Shown here in pieces: positions 42,760-51,927 of a stretch of 64,000 nucleotides of DNA (position 1 is the stretch's first letter; each line of letters starts with the position of its first letter). Origin of the DNA: Candidatus Gastranaerophilales bacterium (lineage in GTDB: Bacteria > Cyanobacteriota > Vampirovibrionia > Gastranaerophilales > Gastranaerophilaceae). The DNA lies in the NCBI GenBank assembly GCA_944324435.1, contig CALUWH010000005.1, forward strand, positions 1 through 64,000. The letters are read 5' to 3'. Under the pieces are notes generated by a model. That model saw only the letters and a list, made by a program, of their open reading frames with translations. It made no database searches and was not told the DNA's origin. The position numbers were made by a program, and so were the translations under genes.

Positions 42760-43365
42760 ATGGATACAAATGTTATGTTTAAAATTGGCTACGGACTCTA
42801 CGTCCTGACCGCGGCAGAAGGGGAAAAAGATAACGGATGCATTATTAATACCGTTATGCAGGTTACATCAGACCCTCTTCAAATTGCTATTGCTGTTAAC
42901 AAAAAAAATTATACAAATGAAATGATACAGCGGACTAAAAAATTTAATGTATCGATTCTGTCTGAATCTGCAAAATTTGATGTATTTGAACACTTCGGCT
43001 ACCACTCGGGACGTGATTCGGATAAGTTTGCTTCTTTTTATGATACTAATAGAAGTCCCAACGGAGTTTTGTATATAACTCAAAACACTAATGCGTTTAT
43101 GTCAGCCTATGTTAAGCAAGAAATTGATTTAGGTACTCATACACTGTTCATAGCCCAGCTTGTTGAGGCAAAAGTGTTGTCAGAAGAGCCTACAGTAACT
43201 TACACTTACTATCAAAATAATATAAAACCAAAGCCCCAAAAAACTGAAAAAAAAGGCTGGATATGCAAAATTTGCGGCTATATATATGAAGGGGAAAATC
43301 TGCCTCCGGATTTTATCTGCCCCTGGTGCAAACACGGTGCCGCTGATTTTGAAAAAATAGGATAA
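42760..43365 (+). CDS. hrb: flavin reductase-rubredoxin protein (high-molecular-weight rubredoxin)
   Basis: A 201-residue protein. Residues 1-150 are an FMN-binding flavin reductase-like split barrel (CIINTVMQVTSDPLQIAIAV, KKNYTNEMI). Residues 160-200 are a rubredoxin with two CxxCG-type pairs, WICKICGYIYEG and FICPWCKHG. This is the Hrb design that passes electrons from NAD(P)H to diiron oxygen or NO reductases in anaerobes. Coupled to the AbrB-like gene. Confidence 0.9.
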   Translation: MDTNVMFKIGYGLYVLTAAEGEKDNGCIINTVMQVTSDPLQIAIAVNKKNYTNEMIQRTKKFNVSILSESAKFDVFEHFGYHSGRDSDKFASFYDTNRSPNGVLYITQNTNAFMSAYVKQEIDLGTHTLFIAQLVEAKVLSEEPTVTYTYYQNNIKPKPQKTEKKGWICKICGYIYEGENLPPDFICPWCKHGAADFEKIG

Positions 43366-43439
43366 TACCTTCACATTATATAAAAATCTTATTATAAGAA
43401 AACTCTTAAATGAATTTCACAAAACTTAGAAATACTACC

Positions 43440-43934
43440 ATGAAAAAATTATTTTTATTACTTTTAATGTTGATTTTTTTGCTTCCGGTCCTCGCGGAAG
43501 AAAAAATCCTATCTGCAGGTGTCTCGGTAAATGACGTTCCGGAGGCTTTTTTCGGAAGCTGGAGAGTAAGTGCAAAACTTGAAGAGTCAAACAGTTATGG
43601 AACCTTTAAGCCTGCAAGTGTCGACTTCTGGAATCTCTCAAGAGTAGGTGATAAAATTACCCTTGAAAACCCTTTTTCTGGTGCGAAAGCAGAAATATCG
43701 CTAAGAACTGTAGAGGGAAACGTCGTTGTTTTCTCTAAAAAAGCTCCTTATGATAATAAAATGCTGACGGATATTGTAACGCTGAGGCTTTCGGATAACG
43801 AATTCAGCGGCATCAATGAGTTGACTTTAGAATCTTTTTCTCTTGTGGATAATCATTTAATGAAAACAGAGCATGCAAGGTATACTATAAAAGGCGAAAA
43901 AATAGCAGGAGAAAGCGTCCTTGGGGATAAGTAG
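43440..43934 (+). CDS. secreted hypothetical protein
   Basis: A 164-residue protein with a signal peptide (MKKLFLLLLMLIFLLPVLAE). The mature part is beta-rich: FFGSWRVSAKLEESNSYGTF and VDFWNLSRVGDKITLENPFS suggest a lipocalin-like or beta-sandwich domain. No lipobox. The start at 43440 begins the signal peptide. Periplasmic or outer-membrane-associated; function unknown. Confidence 0.65.
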   Translation: MKKLFLLLLMLIFLLPVLAEEKILSAGVSVNDVPEAFFGSWRVSAKLEESNSYGTFKPASVDFWNLSRVGDKITLENPFSGAKAEISLRTVEGNVVVFSKKAPYDNKMLTDIVTLRLSDNEFSGINELTLESFSLVDNHLMKTEHARYTIKGEKIAGESVLGDK

Positions 43935-44225
43935 TTTGAAATCAAAATAAACCTCAAAAAACAGATTTACTGTCTGCCGTCAAGCAATATATAAGAAAGA
44001 TATTTTAATAACGGCCGGAAAATAATTAAGTTTGTATGGCGTATTGGAGAGGCTCCCTTTTTGAATGACAGATTTTGATTTTAAAAGATGTTTAACGCGA
44101 TAAATTTTCCCCACATCAAATATCTTGAATTCATCCGCCGTAAACATGTAAAAAACTATAAAGCATGTAGCAATTAAAATCTTTTAGGCGGTTTAATAAC
44201 ACTGTGCAGAATGAAAGGAGTATTT

Positions 44226-44657
44226 ATGAACAATTCAATCAATCCGGTTGTAAGTCCTAACTTTAGAGCAAAATTGGACATAAGTAAGATTAAAGGAGAC
44301 AAAGAAAGATGGAGCAATATAGCAAAAATTTTTGAAAATAAGACGAAAAAAATTGCACCAAATGATACATTCAAGATAAGCGGCAGTTTTAACAGCGGTC
44401 TAAAAATGCCTTTTAGAGATAAAGTCCATGATTTTATGTTTTATGGCACAAAAGGTGTAGAAAGAAAAATTCTCCAATTATTGAAAGATAATGGATACAT
44501 ATTTACCGGAATAGCAGGTATTGATAAAAACACCTCGAAATCCTTAAAGTCATTGTCAGATAAAGAGATCGCACAAGAACTGACTAACTTCGTCAACGAA
44601 AATCGTATTACTCGTGCAGACTGGCTTAAAACGGATATTATAAAAAAAGAGTTATAA
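44226..44657 (+). CDS. hypothetical protein with NF-motif N-terminus
   Basis: A 143-residue soluble protein. It begins MNNSINPVVSPNFRAKLDIS, and the NFRAKLDIS stretch parallels NFGSTYRIKV at 23848. The rest is Lys-rich with a helical end (ADWLKTDIIKKEL). AAAGGAG lies 6 bp before the ATG at 44226. Not recognised. The 291 bp upstream hold no gene. Confidence 0.6.
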   Translation: MNNSINPVVSPNFRAKLDISKIKGDKERWSNIAKIFENKTKKIAPNDTFKISGSFNSGLKMPFRDKVHDFMFYGTKGVERKILQLLKDNGYIFTGIAGIDKNTSKSLKSLSDKEIAQELTNFVNENRITRADWLKTDIIKKEL

Positions 44658-44660
44658 GAA

Positions 44661-44690
44661 CGCGGCGGATTAAAAAATCCGCCGCGCCTT
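44661..44690. terminator. bidirectional terminator hairpin
   Basis: CGCGGCGGATT and AATCCGCCGCG form a perfect 11-bp stem around AAAA. It lies between the convergent 44226 gene and the GGGtGRT gene; a short T/A flank follows on both sides. Confidence 0.8.
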
Positions 44691-44720
44691 TACAAAAATT
44701 TTAAAAGTTACTATTTACCT

Positions 44721-45725
44721 CTAGCCCTTCATAGCGTTTTCAACAGCAACTGCAACAGCAACTGTTGCACCAACCATCGGGTTGTTACCCATACCGATAA
44801 CACCCATCATCTCTACGTGAGCCGGAACTGATGAAGAACCTGCAAATTGAGCATCACCGTGCATTCTGCCCATAGTATCCGTCATACCGTAAGAAGCAGG
44901 CCCTGCAGCTACGTTATCAGGGTGAAGTGTACGACCTGTACCGCCTCCGGATGCTACCGAGAAGTATTTTCTGCCGTTTTCCCAGCACCATTTTTTGTAA
45001 GTACCGGCTACAGGGTGTTGGAATCTTGTTGGGTTAGTTGAGTTACCGGTAATAGATACATCAACACCTTCTTTAATCATGATTGCAACGCCTTCGTTAA
45101 CATCATCTGCGCCGTAGCATTTAACTTTCGCTCTTTCACCTTCAGAAAAAGGTGTCTCTTTAACAACTTTCAGTTCGCCAGTCTTATAGTTATATTCAGT
45201 TTCAACATGGGTAAAGCCGTTGATTCTTGCAATAAGATAAGCAGCGTCTTTACCAAGACCGTTTAAGATAACTCTTAAAGGTGATTTTCTAACTTTATTA
45301 GCGTTTCTTGCAATACCGATAGCGCCTTCTGCAGCTGCAAAAGATTCGTGACCGGCAAGGAAGCAGAAGCAGTCTGTTTCTTCTCTAAGAAGCATAGCTG
45401 CTAAGTTACCGTGACCTAAGCCTACTTTTCTTGTATCACCAACTGAGCCCGGAACTGCAAATGCTTGAAGCCCGATTCCGATAGCTTCTGCAGCCTCTGC
45501 GGCAGTTTTAATACCTTTTTTGATTGCAATAGCGCAGCCTAATGTATAAGCCCAAGATGCGTTATCGAACGCAATCGGCTGAATACCTTTTACAATTGCA
45601 TCAACGTCGATGCCCTTTGATAAGCATAATTCGCGAGCGTCTTCAAGTGATTTAAAACCATATTCAGGTAAAACTTTTTTAAGAGTCGCTTCGCGTCTGT
45701 CTTGTCCTTCAAATTTTACTGTCAT
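44721..45725 (-). CDS. GGGtGRT protein
   Basis: A 334-residue protein carrying the family-naming motif FSVASGGGTGRTLHPDNVAA, with preceding GVDVSITGNSTNPTRFQHPV and late VEMMGVIGMGNNPMVGATVA. The family is conserved in anaerobes and gut bacteria and usually sits next to a NifU-like protein, as here (154 bp upstream on the same strand). Its biochemical role is not established. Length is normal; no frame damage. Confidence 0.88.
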   Translation of the reverse strand: MTVKFEGQDRREATLKKVLPEYGFKSLEDARELCLSKGIDVDAIVKGIQPIAFDNASWAYTLGCAIAIKKGIKTAAEAAEAIGIGLQAFAVPGSVGDTRKVGLGHGNLAAMLLREETDCFCFLAGHESFAAAEGAIGIARNANKVRKSPLRVILNGLGKDAAYLIARINGFTHVETEYNYKTGELKVVKETPFSEGERAKVKCYGADDVNEGVAIMIKEGVDVSITGNSTNPTRFQHPVAGTYKKWCWENGRKYFSVASGGGTGRTLHPDNVAAGPASYGMTDTMGRMHGDAQFAGSSSVPAHVEMMGVIGMGNNPMVGATVAVAVAVENAMKG

Positions 45726-45878
45726 AATTTATATCCTTATTTATTGTGTTTCATTACTAATTTAAAAAGTTTAAAAGTTTTGTAGTTTTTAAGTTTAGAA
45801 GAAGTTATAGATTTATTTAGATTAAATTCTTCTAAACAGCTAAACTTATCTTCTTCTCAACTGTGAACGAAGCTCACC

Positions 45879-46580
45879 CTATTCTTTTCTCGGGTCAATT
45901 GTCTTAACCGCATCAGCAAATCTGCCGTAAGTACCGATGTTCTTTTCGTAAGCTTCTTTCGGATCAACGCCTGCTTTTATTGCGTCCATAACTTTACCGA
46001 GGTTTACGAATTTATAACCGATAACTTCGTCATTTTTGTCAAGACCAAGTTCAAGAATATATCCTTCTGCAAGTTCAAGGTATCTAACACCCTTTTGTTT
46101 TGTAGAGTGAATAGTACCGACTTGAGAACGAAGTCCTTTACCTAAATCTTCAAGACCTGCACCGATTGGAAGTCCGTTTTCAGAAAACGCAGTTTGAGTT
46201 CTTCCGTAAACAATCTGCAAGAATAATTCTCTCATAGCAACATTGATTGCGTCGCAAACAAGGTCTGTATTTAAAGCTTCAAGAATAGTTTTGCCCGGAA
46301 GAATTTCACCTGCCATAGCTGCAGAGTGAGTCATGCCTGAGCAGCCTAAAGTTTCTACCAAAGCTTCCTGAATAACTCCGTCTTTAACATTCAAAGTAAG
46401 TTTGCAAGTACCTTGCTGAGGTGCGCAGCATCCGCATCCGTGAGTTAAGCCTGAAATGTCTTTAATTTCTTTACATTTTGTCCATTCACCTTCTTGCGGA
46501 ATCGGAGCTGGAACTCCTTTTACACCGCGGTGTACACAACATTTTTCTTCAATCTCGTGTGTAATTTCAATTTTGCCCAT
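45879..46580 (-). CDS. NifU-like iron-sulfur cluster scaffold protein
   Basis: A 233-residue protein. A Cys-rich segment HGCGCCAPQQGTCKLTLNVK, then LVETLGCSGMTHSAAMAGEI, fits the NifU/IscU N-terminal scaffold fold with additional cysteines. The C-terminal part has HSTKQKGVRYLELAEGYILE. Expected to hold a transient Fe-S cluster. AAGGAGG precedes the ATG. It forms a pair with the GGGtGRT gene downstream, suggesting shared cluster chemistry. Confidence 0.82.
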   Translation of the reverse strand: MGKIEITHEIEEKCCVHRGVKGVPAPIPQEGEWTKCKEIKDISGLTHGCGCCAPQQGTCKLTLNVKDGVIQEALVETLGCSGMTHSAAMAGEILPGKTILEALNTDLVCDAINVAMRELFLQIVYGRTQTAFSENGLPIGAGLEDLGKGLRSQVGTIHSTKQKGVRYLELAEGYILELGLDKNDEVIGYKFVNLGKVMDAIKAGVDPKEAYEKNIGTYGRFADAVKTIDPRKE

Positions 46581-46677
46581 TTGACCTCCTTATTAATCAA
46601 AAAATAAAGCTATTTAAATTCCAATAACTTTATTATATTACAAACAGGGTGCAAATAAAGAGGGGCATTAAAATTTT

Positions 46678-47187
46678 TTACACTAAACCCTTTATATCAT
46701 CAACAAATTCTGTAAGATTGGTAATAACATTTTTTGAGTGTTGGTTATAAAAATCTGTAGCCTGCCTGCGAGCAAAGTCAAATAATTCAGAGCGAGCTTC
46801 CTGACCGGTTGAACCGTTATCTAAAAGTGACGTAAAGAATGTAAGCATCTCCGAGCTTGTAACATCACCGTCATTATTTAAATCCATAATATTATTATTT
46901 TGGTTTTCTTCTTCATTTTCACCATCAGTTTTAGCCCCGAGAGCCTCTGCCTGATCAAAAGCTTTTTCCGTAAATTCTGTACCGTCCATACCGTCTATCT
47001 GCATGCCGGCAGGAATACCAAATGAGCCTAAAAGTCCATTAGCTGAGCTGTTTTCATCTTGACCTTTTATCTGTTTTTCTAAAAGGTCGGAAAATGTTGT
47101 GTCGTTCAAGTCAAAATTCGGGGCTAAAGCTGCTCCATTACCCCCTATGCCTGAAACTCCGCCAATATAATTTGATACTAAACTCAT
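46678..47187 (-). CDS. EF-hand-like acidic protein
   Basis: A 169-residue acidic protein. One EF-hand-type loop, MDLNNDGDVTSSEM, lies near residue 103, followed by helices. The N-terminus is Gly-rich (SNYIGGVSGIGGNGAALAPN). No signal peptide. An ATG at 47187 without a clear ribosome binding site was chosen; a TTG at 47229 would add 14 residues. Probably binds calcium; role unknown. Confidence 0.6.
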   Translation of the reverse strand: MSLVSNYIGGVSGIGGNGAALAPNFDLNDTTFSDLLEKQIKGQDENSSANGLLGSFGIPAGMQIDGMDGTEFTEKAFDQAEALGAKTDGENEEENQNNNIMDLNNDGDVTSSEMLTFFTSLLDNGSTGQEARSELFDFARRQATDFYNQHSKNVITNLTEFVDDIKGLV

Positions 47188-47286
47188 ATTAATATTATAT
47201 ATATATTCATTGAGAGACTCATCCTTCAAACAGTTGAAGTATAAAAGATTATCCTGTATAATTAAACTCCAGGAGAGATTTATTAT

Positions 47287-47931
47287 ATGAAAAAGATATT
47301 TTGTTTATTTATATTATTGGGGTATACTCTAAGTGCTCAAGCGGCGGATTTGCTTTCTATTCCATATAAAAATATTAAAGAAGAAGGAAAGCTTAAAGTT
47401 TTTGAAGACGTCTGGACGACAAACGTCAATAGAAAAGATTCCGATTACTTTATCAAATTTATATCCTCAGGAACAGCAAGTTTTTCTGAGTTTTATAAAT
47501 CAAACGGGGATTTTGCATTTACGACAGGCTGCCAGTATGAATTTATACATAACGGCGACTTGATAGGGTATTCAAATGATTATTTGAAATTTTATGATTT
47601 TTCCTATCTTGACGGTCAGGTGAATAAAAGAGAACTCTCTCCTGATGAAGTTCAGGCGCTTTTTCCTGATTTTAAAATAATTAAAATATCGGAATTTAGT
47701 CCTAATACAAATTCTTTAAAGATAAAGAAGGATAAACATAATTTTAAAATTATTATCCTCAATGACACGGACAGATATTTTTACAACTACTCGTTTACGT
47801 CCGGAAACTCAAAGTTTAAAACATATCCGCTTGTAGGATTTATTAATATTAAAAAAAAGGGAATGATACAATTCTCCCACTTTGGCGATAATACAAAAGA
47901 ATGGCCTTGGTTTATTCTGCTTGTAAGATAA
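47287..47931 (+). CDS. secreted hypothetical protein
   Basis: A 214-residue protein with a signal peptide (MKKIFCLFILLGYTLSAQAA). The mature part is beta-rich with aromatic residues (FYDFSYLDGQ, YFYNYSFTSGN). GGAG lies 10 bp before the ATG. No family was recognised. A hairpin terminator follows. Confidence 0.65.
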   Translation: MKKIFCLFILLGYTLSAQAADLLSIPYKNIKEEGKLKVFEDVWTTNVNRKDSDYFIKFISSGTASFSEFYKSNGDFAFTTGCQYEFIHNGDLIGYSNDYLKFYDFSYLDGQVNKRELSPDEVQALFPDFKIIKISEFSPNTNSLKIKKDKHNFKIIILNDTDRYFYNYSFTSGNSKFKTYPLVGFINIKKKGMIQFSHFGDNTKEWPWFILLVR

Positions 47932-47934
47932 AAA

Positions 47935-47962
47935 GCCGTGAACTGTTAAGACAGCCCACGGC
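47935..47962. terminator. hairpin between convergent genes
   Basis: GCCGTG-AA-CTGT and ACAG-CC-CACGGC form a stem with an internal mismatch and a TAAG loop. It lies directly after the secreted-protein stop and just before the end of the recombinase gene. Confidence 0.6.
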
Positions 47963-47970
47963 CTTGTGCA

Positions 47971-48513
47971 TTATAAAGCAAACATCTTTAAGTTATCATC
48001 TATAACCTCTTGTGTCACGCCTATGTATCGAAGAGTTATGTCCTGCGACGAATGATTTAGGATTTGTTGAAGCATTGCAATATCCTTGGTTTTTTTATAG
48101 AAATGATAACCAAAAGTCTTTCTCAAAGAATGTGTGCCCGTATGTTCAATACCAATAATCTGACAGGCATCTTTGATAATTCTGTATGCTTGAACTCTGG
48201 ATATTGGTTTGTTGGCCTTTTTGCTTTTGAAAAGGAATCTTGCCATGGGTTTGCGCTCAACATATTCGTCTATAAAAACCTGTATATCTTTTGGTATCGG
48301 GAATTTTTTAATCTTGTGTGTCTTTTGTTCAATTATCTGAACACAATCCTTATCTTTAACATCTCGCACACGCAGCATTAACAAATCCGAGATTCGCAAA
48401 CCCGTATTTATTCCCATAAGAAATAAAAGAAGGTTCCTTGTCCCACTTTCTCTAAGTACGCGTTTTATCGCATTAATATACTCTTTGTTCCGAATAGGAT
48501 CTACTACATTCAT
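47971..48513 (-). CDS. tyrosine recombinase, catalytic domain only
   Basis: A 180-residue phage-integrase-family protein. The catalytic set is visible: GINTGLRISDLLMLRVRD (first Arg), Lys in EQKTHKIKKF, HSLRKTFGYH (His, Arg), LNHSSQDITLRYIG (His, Tyr nucleophile). The N-terminal DNA-binding arm is very short, so it is only the catalytic core. No attachment site or element is obvious around it. It may be an orphan integrase or invertase acting elsewhere. Confidence 0.85.
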   Translation of the reverse strand: MNVVDPIRNKEYINAIKRVLRESGTRNLLLFLMGINTGLRISDLLMLRVRDVKDKDCVQIIEQKTHKIKKFPIPKDIQVFIDEYVERKPMARFLFKSKKANKPISRVQAYRIIKDACQIIGIEHTGTHSLRKTFGYHFYKKTKDIAMLQQILNHSSQDITLRYIGVTQEVIDDNLKMFAL

Positions 48514-48641
48514 TTTTTACTCCTTTTTGACTACTATTACACATAAAAAACATAAGCAGTCAGACTGTCAGCACCCAGCCATATGGCTTACGCCTTTTTA
48601 CCTATATAAGGAGTTAAAATAGTATTTTTTTACACTTAAAT

Positions 48642-50114
48642 TTATATTTTACCTATAAACTTTACATTAGAGTCACTAACCAACTCTTCATAAGCTAAAA
48701 CGGTTATGCCGCGCATAAATTCCGATAATATAACAAAGACCATATGTCTTATATCCATTGGTACAACAAGTATTGGTTTTGAAATTTTCTTTGATTTAAT
48801 CATTTTTGCAAGTTTATCCGCTATAACCTGAACATCCGAAGCATCTATGCGCAATATTGCTTCATCATTATGCTCACTCTCCCTGAAAAATGAATAAATT
48901 TTTTCTACAGTTGAGTCTTCCAACTCCACAACCTTCAATTCGCCATCTTCTGCCAAATCTCTTATTATATGCTTAGAAAGAGCCAATCTTACCTTATCCA
49001 GCAAATCTTCTTTTGTTGGCTCATTTGCATAATCATTTATTTTCTCAAAAATATAAACAATATTTTTTACAGAAACTCTTTCTCTGATAAGACAGGTCAA
49101 GAGATATTTCAAATCAGACGCCGTAATAAAATCAGGAATGATATTATCAACAAGGAATGAATTATTTTCAATAACGATTTCAACATACTTATTTACGTCA
49201 TTATAATCCATTATATCCGAGACTTCGTTAACAGCTATATATTCAATGGCTTTTCCTATATATTCCGCTGCGCTCATTCCTTTAAGCCAAAAATCTTTCA
49301 CCTTGTCACGCTGTATCCAAATAAGTTTTCTGCCGGTAATTTCATCAACCGTAACGTAATCCTCTTCCGTAACCTTATACCCCTTCAGCTCGTCTTTATA
49401 AAAAGATATACAGTCCGGAAAAACAACCGAGCGGAAAACTTCAATATCATGAACTTTAATGCTAAATTCATTCTGCATTAAATCATCACTATTATGAAAA
49501 TGTATATGAGGAATAACATATCCCAATCTGTCCGTAAGGTTTTGCCGTATTTTTACTGTTTCAGAAAGCAAATTGTCACCGGCCTCCATAGAAATAACTT
49601 CCAAAATTTCTTCAGAAAGATTAACAACAAACTTTTCTTCTTTAATCATTGAATACATGGTGTCGGGCGATATCTCATTAACAAGAGCCTGTTTTAACGC
49701 GTCAAGTTGTTTCAGCTCATCCGACATCTGATTATTAAGCTGCTTTTTACCTCCGGGAGAAAGACTTTCACTTTCAAGTTGATCTTTTATCTTTTTAATC
49801 CTCTCCTTCTGGTTAGAAATTTTAAGCTGTATTTCCTTGCAGGATTCATAAGGACTTGAAGGTGCCGCAAGCATTTTTTCCATACGATATTTGAAACTTG
49901 TTATATTAACGATATCATCAAGATCCGTAGAATCATCCTCTTGTCTTTCGCGCATAAATATACAGTTAAAATCAAAGCCGCTGTCAGTCTCAATTTCATG
50001 CATTGAATACAAATCCCAGCCGGACTCGGACATCTCGTTCAGGAGATTTTCCAACGCCTGCCGATCGTCTGTCGGAACAGATTTTATTACGTACTGCATC
50101 TTTTTATTAAACAT
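48642..50114 (-). CDS. soluble FlhA cytoplasmic-domain protein with N-terminal DUF4177-like domain
   Basis: A 490-residue protein without membrane helices. Residues 1-60 resemble DUF4177 (LLNEMSESGWDLYSMHEIE); 80-150 form a coiled coil; from about 180 the flagellar/T3SS FlhA C-terminal domain is followed through: TDRLGYVIPHIHFHNSDDLM, NEFSIKVHDIEVFRS, MSAAEYIGKAIEYIAVNEVS, DNIIPDFITASDLKYLLTCL, IRERVSVKNIVYIFEKINDY. FlhA normally carries an N-terminal eight-helix membrane domain, missing here. The ATG at 50114 follows GAGG by 6 bp; the gene overlaps the nucleoside phosphorylase stop. Confidence 0.82.
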   Translation of the reverse strand: MFNKKMQYVIKSVPTDDRQALENLLNEMSESGWDLYSMHEIETDSGFDFNCIFMRERQEDDSTDLDDIVNITSFKYRMEKMLAAPSSPYESCKEIQLKISNQKERIKKIKDQLESESLSPGGKKQLNNQMSDELKQLDALKQALVNEISPDTMYSMIKEEKFVVNLSEEILEVISMEAGDNLLSETVKIRQNLTDRLGYVIPHIHFHNSDDLMQNEFSIKVHDIEVFRSVVFPDCISFYKDELKGYKVTEEDYVTVDEITGRKLIWIQRDKVKDFWLKGMSAAEYIGKAIEYIAVNEVSDIMDYNDVNKYVEIVIENNSFLVDNIIPDFITASDLKYLLTCLIRERVSVKNIVYIFEKINDYANEPTKEDLLDKVRLALSKHIIRDLAEDGELKVVELEDSTVEKIYSFFRESEHNDEAILRIDASDVQVIADKLAKMIKSKKISKPILVVPMDIRHMVFVILSEFMRGITVLAYEELVSDSNVKFIGKI

Positions 50115-51435
50115 CATCATCCTCATCTGTTTTTACAATTTCATATATCAAGCCATTCTGAGCAGGTTTACTGTCATTTATGGAAAAAGCCCCATCACAA
50201 AGCCGCTGTGCAATACGGGTCGACTCCTCATCATTTGAGTATATGGTATATAATGTTTCCCCTTTATTAACATACTCACCGCTTTTTTTATTCAAATAAA
50301 CACCTACGCTATGATCAATCCTGCCCGTTGCACTTTCCCGGCTGCCTCCTAACACTCCAAGCGCATTTGCAATTTCACAAGCGTTAATATTTTGAACATA
50401 TCCGCCCTTTTTAGACTCACATTCAATTTTAAATGTAGGAAGGTTAAACTTGTCATAATTATCTATAATTTCAACATCTCCGCCTTGTACCGATATAAGC
50501 TCTTTGAATTTCTCAATAGCTTTCCCCGATTCAATAAGGCTCTTTAAATAATTTCTGACTTCGGCTTCATTATCATAGTACCGCAGCTGCATCAGAATTA
50601 TAGAAGCAAAAGAATAAGTAAGCTCTGCAAGGTCACCGCTCGTAATGTTACCCTTTAAAAATTCAATTGCTTCAATCACCTCCAGAGCATGCCCTACAGC
50701 CCTGCCCAGGGGCTCTTCCATTGATGTTACAACCGCGGTAATAGATTTATCCAAATATCTTCCTATCTTTACAATCCGTTTTGAGAGCTGTACAGCATCT
50801 TCCGCTGTTTTCATAAATGCTCCGGAGCCGTATTTTACATCAATGATAATATGGCTCGCCCCGGAGGCAATTTTTTTTGAAACAATAGATGCCGCAAGCA
50901 TCGCCTCACTATCGGCCGTTGCCGTGGTATTCCTAAGTACATAGAGTTTTTTATCCGCAGGTGCAATATCTTTTGCCTGAGATGCAATAACTGCAGAAAT
51001 TTCTTTTACCTGTTTAACAATTGAGGAAATTTCAAGTTCAGTATTAAATCCAGGTATTGATTCCAATTTATCAACCGTTCCGGCAGAATGCCCGAGTCCT
51101 CTATCAGCGAGCTTTGCAACCGGAACACCGGCCGCGGCGAGAAGCGGAACAAGCGTTATTGTTACTTTATCACCGACACCGCCTGTTGAATGCTTATCAA
51201 CGATTAAACCTTTCAACTCCTCGAAATCTATTGTTTTTCCCGAGTTTGCAAGTGCCTCCGTAAAGTAAGATGTTTCTTGTTCTGTCATACCTTTAAAATA
51301 CATGGCCATTAGCCAGGCAGAAATCTGATAATCATAAGCCTCGCCGTTCATAATTGAGTTTACAATATAACAAATTTCTTCCCGGCTATGTACACAACCC
51401 TGCTTTTTCCTTTCAATCAGGTCGACAAACTTCAT
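50107..51435 (-). CDS. pyrimidine-nucleoside (thymidine) phosphorylase
   Basis: A 442-residue enzyme splitting thymidine/uridine with phosphate. The signature VDKHSTGGVGDKVTITLVPL, then KLADRGLGHSAGTVDKLESI, and the Lys/Ser helix DIKYGSGAFMKTAEDA are complete; length is standard. The start overlaps the ompH stop (TAATG), so it is coupled to the outer-membrane genes upstream, an unusual neighbour for nucleoside salvage. deoA and pdp cannot be told apart here. Confidence 0.92.
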   Translation of the reverse strand: MKFVDLIERKKQGCVHSREEICYIVNSIMNGEAYDYQISAWLMAMYFKGMTEQETSYFTEALANSGKTIDFEELKGLIVDKHSTGGVGDKVTITLVPLLAAAGVPVAKLADRGLGHSAGTVDKLESIPGFNTELEISSIVKQVKEISAVIASQAKDIAPADKKLYVLRNTTATADSEAMLAASIVSKKIASGASHIIIDVKYGSGAFMKTAEDAVQLSKRIVKIGRYLDKSITAVVTSMEEPLGRAVGHALEVIEAIEFLKGNITSGDLAELTYSFASIILMQLRYYDNEAEVRNYLKSLIESGKAIEKFKELISVQGGDVEIIDNYDKFNLPTFKIECESKKGGYVQNINACEIANALGVLGGSRESATGRIDHSVGVYLNKKSGEYVNKGETLYTIYSNDEESTRIAQRLCDGAFSINDSKPAQNGLIYEIVKTDEDDDV

Positions 51436-51881
51436 TATTTTTTAGCGCCCTTTAATTTTGAAATTACGCTGTCAGTAATATCAACACCACCGACAAAAAC
51501 TCCACGAATATCCATTATTGCATCGAGCTTTTGTTCTACCATCACAGCTTTTGCGGCATCTCTTATCTTCGTATAAACTTCTTGTTCTCTTTTTTCTTTA
51601 AGAGTCAAATAAGCTGTTTGTTTAGACTTAAATTCCTGAGCAACCTTTTCTTCAAAAGTTTGCTTTTTTAACGGCGTGTCCAAAGATTTATACTCTTTTT
51701 CTTTATCTACAAGATATTGCTGCATTTCAAGTCCTTTTGCGTCAACTTCTTTTGTAACCTGTTTGGCATAATCATAATTATCAATAACTTTGGCATAGTC
51801 GATATACCCGACTGCTGCATTTGCCGTGCCCGTTATTGCAGCCATAAGAAGAACTGCGAGTGCCAGTCTGATTTTTTTCAT
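51435..51881 (-). CDS. OmpH/Skp-family periplasmic chaperone
   Basis: A 148-residue protein with a signal peptide (RLALAVLLMAAITGTANAAV). Body GYIDYAKVIDNYDYAKQVTK, then Lys/Glu-rich coiled coil, then VFVGGVDITDSVISKL. Skp trimers carry outer-membrane proteins. AGGAGG precedes the ATG. It lies 46 bp after bamA, the classical bamA-skp order. Confidence 0.88.
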   Translation of the reverse strand: MKKIRLALAVLLMAAITGTANAAVGYIDYAKVIDNYDYAKQVTKEVDAKGLEMQQYLVDKEKEYKSLDTPLKKQTFEEKVAQEFKSKQTAYLTLKEKREQEVYTKIRDAAKAVMVEQKLDAIMDIRGVFVGGVDITDSVISKLKGAKK

Positions 51882-51927
51882 TTAAATACCTCCTCTGTTA
51901 ATAATCATTATACATTACCTGTCAACA

